Shown: positions 60,277 through 64,000 of the stretch, piece after piece
Layout: each line of letters starts with the position of its first letter
How positions within the stretch are numbered: the stretch's first letter is position 1
Origin: CALMKX01 sp036274895
Lineage (GTDB): Bacteria > Acidobacteriota > Thermoanaerobaculia > Multivoradales > SZUA-115
Direction of reading: 5' to 3'
NCBI GenBank assembly: GCA_036274895.1
Contig: DASUEU010000049.1
Coordinates: 124,001-188,000 of the forward strand
Length of the DNA: 64,000 nt
Translations under genes and position numbers: made by a program
The notes under the pieces: generated by a model
What the model was told of the DNA's origin: nothing
What the model saw: only the letters and a program-made list of their open reading frames with translations
The model's database searches: none

Positions 60277-61377
60277 ATGATGCACCGACCTGGAATCTGG
60301 ACCGGACTGATCGTGGCGGCGGCGGTGGCTTGGGGTTGCTCGGGCGGGGAGGCCGTCGCCGGTGGTAGCGAACCCATCGTTCCCGGCGTGCGCTGGGAAG
60401 GAGGAACCTTGAAAGGATTCGTCAAGCCTTCGGACGAGGAGCTGAAGGCGCGGCTGAGCCCGCAGCAATACCAGGTAACCCAGCACGAGGGCACCGAGGC
60501 CCCGTTTCGCAACGAGTACTGGAACAACAAGAAGCCCGGCATCTACGTCGACGTGGTCTCGGGCGAGCCCCTGTACTCCTCCCTCGACAAGTTCGACTCC
60601 GGCACCGGCTGGCCGTCGTTCACCAAGCCTCTCGAGCCCGGCAACGTCAAGACCCTGACCGACAGCTCCCACGGCATGGTGCGCACCGAGGTGCGCTCCG
60701 CCCACGCGGACTCCCACCTCGGCCACGTCTTCCCGGACGGCCCGCGGCCCACCGGCATGCGCCACTGCATCAACTCCGCCTCGCTGCGCTTCGTGCCCGC
60801 CGAGCGCCTGGCCGAGGAGGGCTACGAGGAGTACGTGCCGGCCTTCCAGGCGGCGGGCGTGCTGGCCAAGGACTCCGGAGCGCGGGAGACCGCGGTGCTG
60901 GCGGGCGGCTGCTTCTGGGGCATGGAGGACCTGATCCGCGAGCTGCCGGGCGTGCTGAACACCGAGGTCGGCTACGCCGGCGGCACCAGCGACCAGCCGG
61001 TCTACGAGCAGGTCAAGACCGGCCGCACCGGCCACGCGGAATCGATCCGGGTGACCTTCGACCCGAGCCGGCTGTCGTACGAGGACCTGCTCGAGTTCTT
61101 CTTCCGCATCCACGACCCCACCACCCCCAACCGCCAGGGCAACGACATCGGCACCCAGTACCGCTCGGCGATCTTCGTCGAGAACGACCAGCAGCGGCAG
61201 GTGGCGGAGAAGGTCAAGGCCAAGGTGGACGCCTCCAAGAAGTGGAAGCGGCCGGTGGTCACCACCATCGAAGGCAACGCCACCTTCTGGCCGGCCGAGG
61301 ACTACCACCAGGACTACCTGGAAAAGCACCCCGGCGGCTACACCTGCCACTTCGTGCGGGAGTTTGAGTTCGAGTAA
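60277..61377 (+). CDS. msrBA: Bifunctional methionine sulfoxide reductase MsrB-MsrA lipoprotein
   Basis: 366 residues from the first of two adjacent ATGs (60277). A lipobox (VAAAVAWGCSGG) predicts an outer-surface or periplasmic lipoprotein. MsrB (about 45-195): GTGWPSF, SHLGHVF, catalytic Cys in RHCINSASLRF; the Zn-binding CxxC pairs of many MsrB proteins are absent. MsrA (about 205-366): AGGCFWGMEDL with the catalytic Cys, GYAGG and the GHAESIRVTFDP strand. Reduces both diastereomers of methionine sulfoxide outside the cytoplasm. The B-A order is the reverse of PilB-type A-B fusions. Confidence 0.93.
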   Translation: MMHRPGIWTGLIVAAAVAWGCSGGEAVAGGSEPIVPGVRWEGGTLKGFVKPSDEELKARLSPQQYQVTQHEGTEAPFRNEYWNNKKPGIYVDVVSGEPLYSSLDKFDSGTGWPSFTKPLEPGNVKTLTDSSHGMVRTEVRSAHADSHLGHVFPDGPRPTGMRHCINSASLRFVPAERLAEEGYEEYVPAFQAAGVLAKDSGARETAVLAGGCFWGMEDLIRELPGVLNTEVGYAGGTSDQPVYEQVKTGRTGHAESIRVTFDPSRLSYEDLLEFFFRIHDPTTPNRQGNDIGTQYRSAIFVENDQQRQVAEKVKAKVDASKKWKRPVVTTIEGNATFWPAEDYHQDYLEKHPGGYTCHFVREFEFE

Positions 61378-61385
61378 GCGGGGTC

Positions 61386-63062
61386 CTACTTCCCCGGCCG
61401 CAGCGCCAGCAGTAAGCCGAACACCGCCATCACGGCGGCGGGGATCCACAGCTGGTTGCCAGCGAGCATGGCGGCGGAGAGCAGGCAGAAGCCGGCGAAG
61501 ATGGTGCCGCGGATGCCGGTGAAAGGGTTCTCGGGCGGGCGCTTGGTGGCCTGCTCGAGGACCCGCAGGCCCTCGGTGATCAGCATCGGCGCCTTGACCA
61601 GGGCGTCGACGATCTCCGGGGCGCCGGCGAGCGTCTCCTTGACGATGCGCACCGGGCTGAACTGGTGCAGGAAGATCCGGTTGACGTGCTTCTGGGACAC
61701 CTGGGCGACGTCGAAGCCGGGCTTCAAGATCTGCCCGACCCCTTCGAAAGTGACCAGGGCCTTCACCATCAAGACCAGCTCGACGGGGAAGTACATGCGG
61801 TACTTCGCCGCCTTGCCCACCGACTCCATGATCAGCTGGGCGAGGGAGTAGTCCGCGAAGTTCGACTGGTGGGCCCAGGAGATTGAGATGTCCTGCACGT
61901 CCTTGCGGAAGCCCTGGGGGTCCGCGCCACGGCCGGGCTGGGCGATCGCCGCCAAGTAGCGGGCGGAGTTCTCGGCGTCGCCCATCACCAGGCAGTAGAA
62001 GTAGTAAAGCAGCGAGCGCCGCAGGTCGTGGTCGAAGCGGCCGACCATGCCGAGGTCGATGAAGCCGGCCTTGGGCCCGGGCAGCACCATCAGATTGCCG
62101 GGGTGCAGGTCGGCGTGGAAGAAGCCGTCCTGGTAGAGCATGCGCACGATCGCCGCCGCCCCGAGGTCGATCAGCCGATCCTTGTCCGCCTCGGAGAGGG
62201 CCTGCACCTCCGGGTCGCTGGGCTTCTTGCCGGGCAGGAACTCCTGGGTCATCACCAGCTCGCTGCTGTACTTGCGGTAGACCTTCGGGAACACCACGTC
62301 CGGCAGGTCCTTGAAGTTGGCGGCGAACGTCTCGGCGTTCGAAGCCTCGCGCCGCAGGTCGACCTCGCGCGAGGTGTACTCCACGAACTCGCCGATCACC
62401 CGCCGCGGCTGGAAGCGGCCCAGGAAGGTCTGGAGGAAGGCGGCGAAGGCCCGGAGCAGCACGGCGTCCCGTTTGAGCAGCTCGGGGATGCCGGGCTTGA
62501 CCAGCTTGATGATCACGTCCTCGCCTTCCACCGTGCGGGCGCGGTGGGTCTGGCCGATCGAGGCCGACCCCAGGGGCGCGGGGTCGATCCACTCGAACAT
62601 CGCGGAGACCGGCCGGTGCAGCCGCTCGGCGATCAGCTCGCAGTAGCGGGGGAAGGGCAGCACCGGCAAGCGGTCGAGGAGGTTCTTGAGCTCGTCGGTG
62701 ATCTCCTTGGGCAGGAGGTCCTCGCGCAGGGAGAGCACCTGCCCCAACTTGATGTAGGTGGGGCCCAAGATCTCGAGGCGCCGGCGGAACTGCACCGGGA
62801 AGGGCAGGTCGGAGAGGTCCCGGCGCAGCAGGGGGCGCACCACCAGGCTCGCCAGCTGGGCGGTGCGGAAGCGAAAGCCATGGCGGTGCGCCTCCGGACG
62901 GGAGCGCACGCTGGTCACCAGACCGCCCGCGAGGATGCCCCCGAGATGCCGGTAGGTGACCAGGAGCCGGTGCACCAACCCCGGCGGCTTGGCCTCGATC
63001 ATCACCTCCCAGGGAGGTGATGCGGCGGTCTCCTCGACGGGAGCGAGCGGGGCTTCGATCAT
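61386..63062 (-). CDS. ABC1/UbiB-family atypical kinase
   Basis: 558 residues, ATG at 63062. Family motifs: LGPTYIKLGQVLSLREDLLP (the KxGQ motif), PLGSASIGQTHRA (A-rich loop), DVIIKLVKPGI (Lys), HADLHPGNLM (catalytic Asp) and FIDLGMVGRF. Two membrane helices at the C-terminus (ending LLALRPGK). UbiB-like proteins support quinone synthesis or lipid transport; no quinone genes lie nearby here. Confidence 0.92.
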   Translation of the reverse strand: MIEAPLAPVEETAASPPWEVMIEAKPPGLVHRLLVTYRHLGGILAGGLVTSVRSRPEAHRHGFRFRTAQLASLVVRPLLRRDLSDLPFPVQFRRRLEILGPTYIKLGQVLSLREDLLPKEITDELKNLLDRLPVLPFPRYCELIAERLHRPVSAMFEWIDPAPLGSASIGQTHRARTVEGEDVIIKLVKPGIPELLKRDAVLLRAFAAFLQTFLGRFQPRRVIGEFVEYTSREVDLRREASNAETFAANFKDLPDVVFPKVYRKYSSELVMTQEFLPGKKPSDPEVQALSEADKDRLIDLGAAAIVRMLYQDGFFHADLHPGNLMVLPGPKAGFIDLGMVGRFDHDLRRSLLYYFYCLVMGDAENSARYLAAIAQPGRGADPQGFRKDVQDISISWAHQSNFADYSLAQLIMESVGKAAKYRMYFPVELVLMVKALVTFEGVGQILKPGFDVAQVSQKHVNRIFLHQFSPVRIVKETLAGAPEIVDALVKAPMLITEGLRVLEQATKRPPENPFTGIRGTIFAGFCLLSAAMLAGNQLWIPAAVMAVFGLLLALRPGK

Positions 63063-63078
63063 GGGTGAGAGGGCTAGC

Positions 63079-63861
63079 TTAGTCGCTCGGGGCAGGCCGT
63101 TGCACGGCTTCGACGATCGCCGCCACCAGGGCCTCCGCGCTGGGCCGGGCCGCTTCGGCTACCGGCTCGATCCCGGCGTCGCGCAGCGCCGCCGTGGTCA
63201 CCGGGCCGATCGAGGCAGCCAACAGCTCGCCCGAGCGATCCGGCCAGGCCCCGGCCAGCACCTCGACGAAGTGGCGCACGGTCGAGGGGCTGGTGAAGGT
63301 GACCCAGCCCAGGGGGGACCCGCAGAAGAGATCCGCCGCCCGGGCCGGTGCGTCGGCCGGCAGGCGCTTGGCGTAGGCGACCACGGCCTCCACCCGGATC
63401 TGGTGGCGGCGCAGGATCGCGGGCAGGGTGCCACGGGCATCCGCCGCGTGGGGGAAGAGCACGGCCTGGCCCGTGCGCAGGTGGTCGCGGGCCAGCTCCT
63501 CGGCCATCCGCTCGGCCATTCCCGTCGAGGCGGCGACGTCGACCGGTCGGCCCAGCCAGGGCTCCGTCGCCTTGGCCGTCGCGGCACCGATCACCGCCAC
63601 CTTGAGATGGCGCGGCGGCTCATGGGGCAACCCCGCGCCCACGGCGCGGGCCGCGTTCGCCGAAGTGAGGATCAGCCAGTGAAAGTGGCCGAGGTCGGCC
63701 AGGGCTGTGGCCAAGGGCTGGGGGTCCGCCGGCGGCACCACCTCGAGCAGAGGCAGCTCGGCGACCTCGGCGCCGGCCTCGGTGAGGGCTGCCGCCAGCT
63801 CGCCCGACTGGCTCTCGGCGCGGGTGACCACCACGCGCACACCGGCCAGGGGCGGGCTCAC
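63079..63861 (-). CDS. hemD: Uroporphyrinogen-III synthase
   Basis: 260 residues from the GTG at 63861 (GTGA overlap with the upstream hemC). HemD fold: VVVTRAESQSGELAAAL, LILTSANAARAV, VLFPHAADARGTLP, VTFTSPSTVRHF and ASIGPVTTAALRDAGI. Closes and inverts ring D of the tetrapyrrole. The large haem demand of the cytochrome operon in this genome fits, though the two are far apart. Confidence 0.93.
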   Translation of the reverse strand: MSPPLAGVRVVVTRAESQSGELAAALTEAGAEVAELPLLEVVPPADPQPLATALADLGHFHWLILTSANAARAVGAGLPHEPPRHLKVAVIGAATAKATEPWLGRPVDVAASTGMAERMAEELARDHLRTGQAVLFPHAADARGTLPAILRRHQIRVEAVVAYAKRLPADAPARAADLFCGSPLGWVTFTSPSTVRHFVEVLAGAWPDRSGELLAASIGPVTTAALRDAGIEPVAEAARPSAEALVAAIVEAVQRPAPSD

Positions 63862-64000
63862 GGCTCGCCCGGGGTCCGGCCGAGGGCGCGTAGGATCTCC
63901 CGGGCTCCCTCTGCGAGCAGGTTGGCGGCGGCTTCTCGCCCGAGCGTCTCCGGCCCTTCGCCCAGCACTTCGGCACGCACCACCCGCCGGCCGTCGGGCT
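63858..64000 (-). CDS. hemC: Porphobilinogen deaminase, C-terminal fragment at window edge
   Basis: Forty-six codons up to a TGA at 63858 read PDGRRVVRAEVLGEG, then LGREAAANLLAEGAREIL, the C-terminal domain ending of HemC (domain 3). The rest of the gene is beyond the window. Overlaps hemD by GTGA, the standard hemC-hemD order. Confidence 0.85.
   Translation of the reverse strand, partial: PDGRRVVRAEVLGEGPETLGREAAANLLAEGAREILRALGRTPGEP

Noticed and set aside
59878..62592. A 904-residue minus-strand frame across LysE, msrBA and the UbiB-like gene
   Set aside because: It crosses three well-supported genes in other frames and has only low-complexity Arg/Gly/Pro sequence.

Overview
The window is very GC-rich, densely coding bacterial DNA. 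GTG and TTG starts are common and many genes overlap by exactly four bases (ATGA/GTGA/TTGA). Multihaem cytochromes, a TetR/HlyD/ABC-2 exporter, a fused AroD-AroE, a MamK-like actin and NACHT-FGE proteins suggest an environmental, possibly multicellular or anaerobic Gram-negative lineage such as Acidobacteriota (Thermoanaerobaculia-like). That placement is inference from gene content only; there is no rRNA or tRNA gene here.

Layout. 1-6.2 kb: the 3' part of a giant secreted calcium-binding (thrombospondin type 3 repeat) protein, then a small DUF6572-like gene. 6.7-16 kb (minus strand): a six-gene electron-transfer operon made of a 37-haem and a 20-haem cytochrome c, an outer-membrane barrel, a TPR protein, a membrane cytochrome b-like protein and an Fe-S/FAD reductase. 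16-24 kb (minus): a peptidoglycan-binding hydrolase and a seven-gene TetR-controlled drug-efflux operon with its operator. 24.4-26.7 kb: a small outer-membrane barrel, a REP-associated (RAYT/Y1) transposase and an ABM-like protein. 26.7-42.7 kb (plus): one aromatic/histidine/tryptophan superoperon, aroDE-hisZGDCBHAF-hisIE-trpEGDCFBA, preceded by a short Trp/His-rich leader peptide and an attenuator. 42.8-44.1 kb: an esterase and a TMEM175 channel. 44.2-50.6 kb: two NACHT-FGE-sulfatase proteins with a small partner between them, whose 3' ends differ in the manner of diversity-generating retroelement variable regions. 50.8-64 kb: housekeeping and accessory genes (Uma2, adenosine deaminase, threonine dehydratase, ExoIII, a cyanophycinase-like protein, PilZ-AMIN plus amidase, MamK-like actin, LysE, MsrBA, UbiB-like kinase, HemD, end of HemC).

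Three things stand out. (1) A leader peptide with a Trp-Cys-Trp-His-x-His-x-His run is followed by mutually exclusive hairpins; the terminator hairpin also holds the Shine-Dalgarno of the first biosynthetic gene. This looks like one attenuator sensing both His and Trp for a joint operon. (2) A palindromic repeat (core CCGAARTGGCTGGCACCTCG) occurs at least 26 times from 16 to 51.7 kb around a RAYT transposase. It lies not only between genes but in frame inside aroDE, hisD, hisH, hisF, trpF, an esterase and an ABC ATPase. trpF also carries a separate 278-bp inverted-repeat element that keeps its reading frame open. (3) The paired NACHT-FGE genes look like DGR targets with no reverse transcriptase in the window. 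Hairpin pairings, repeat counts and haem counts were made by eye; no searches were run.
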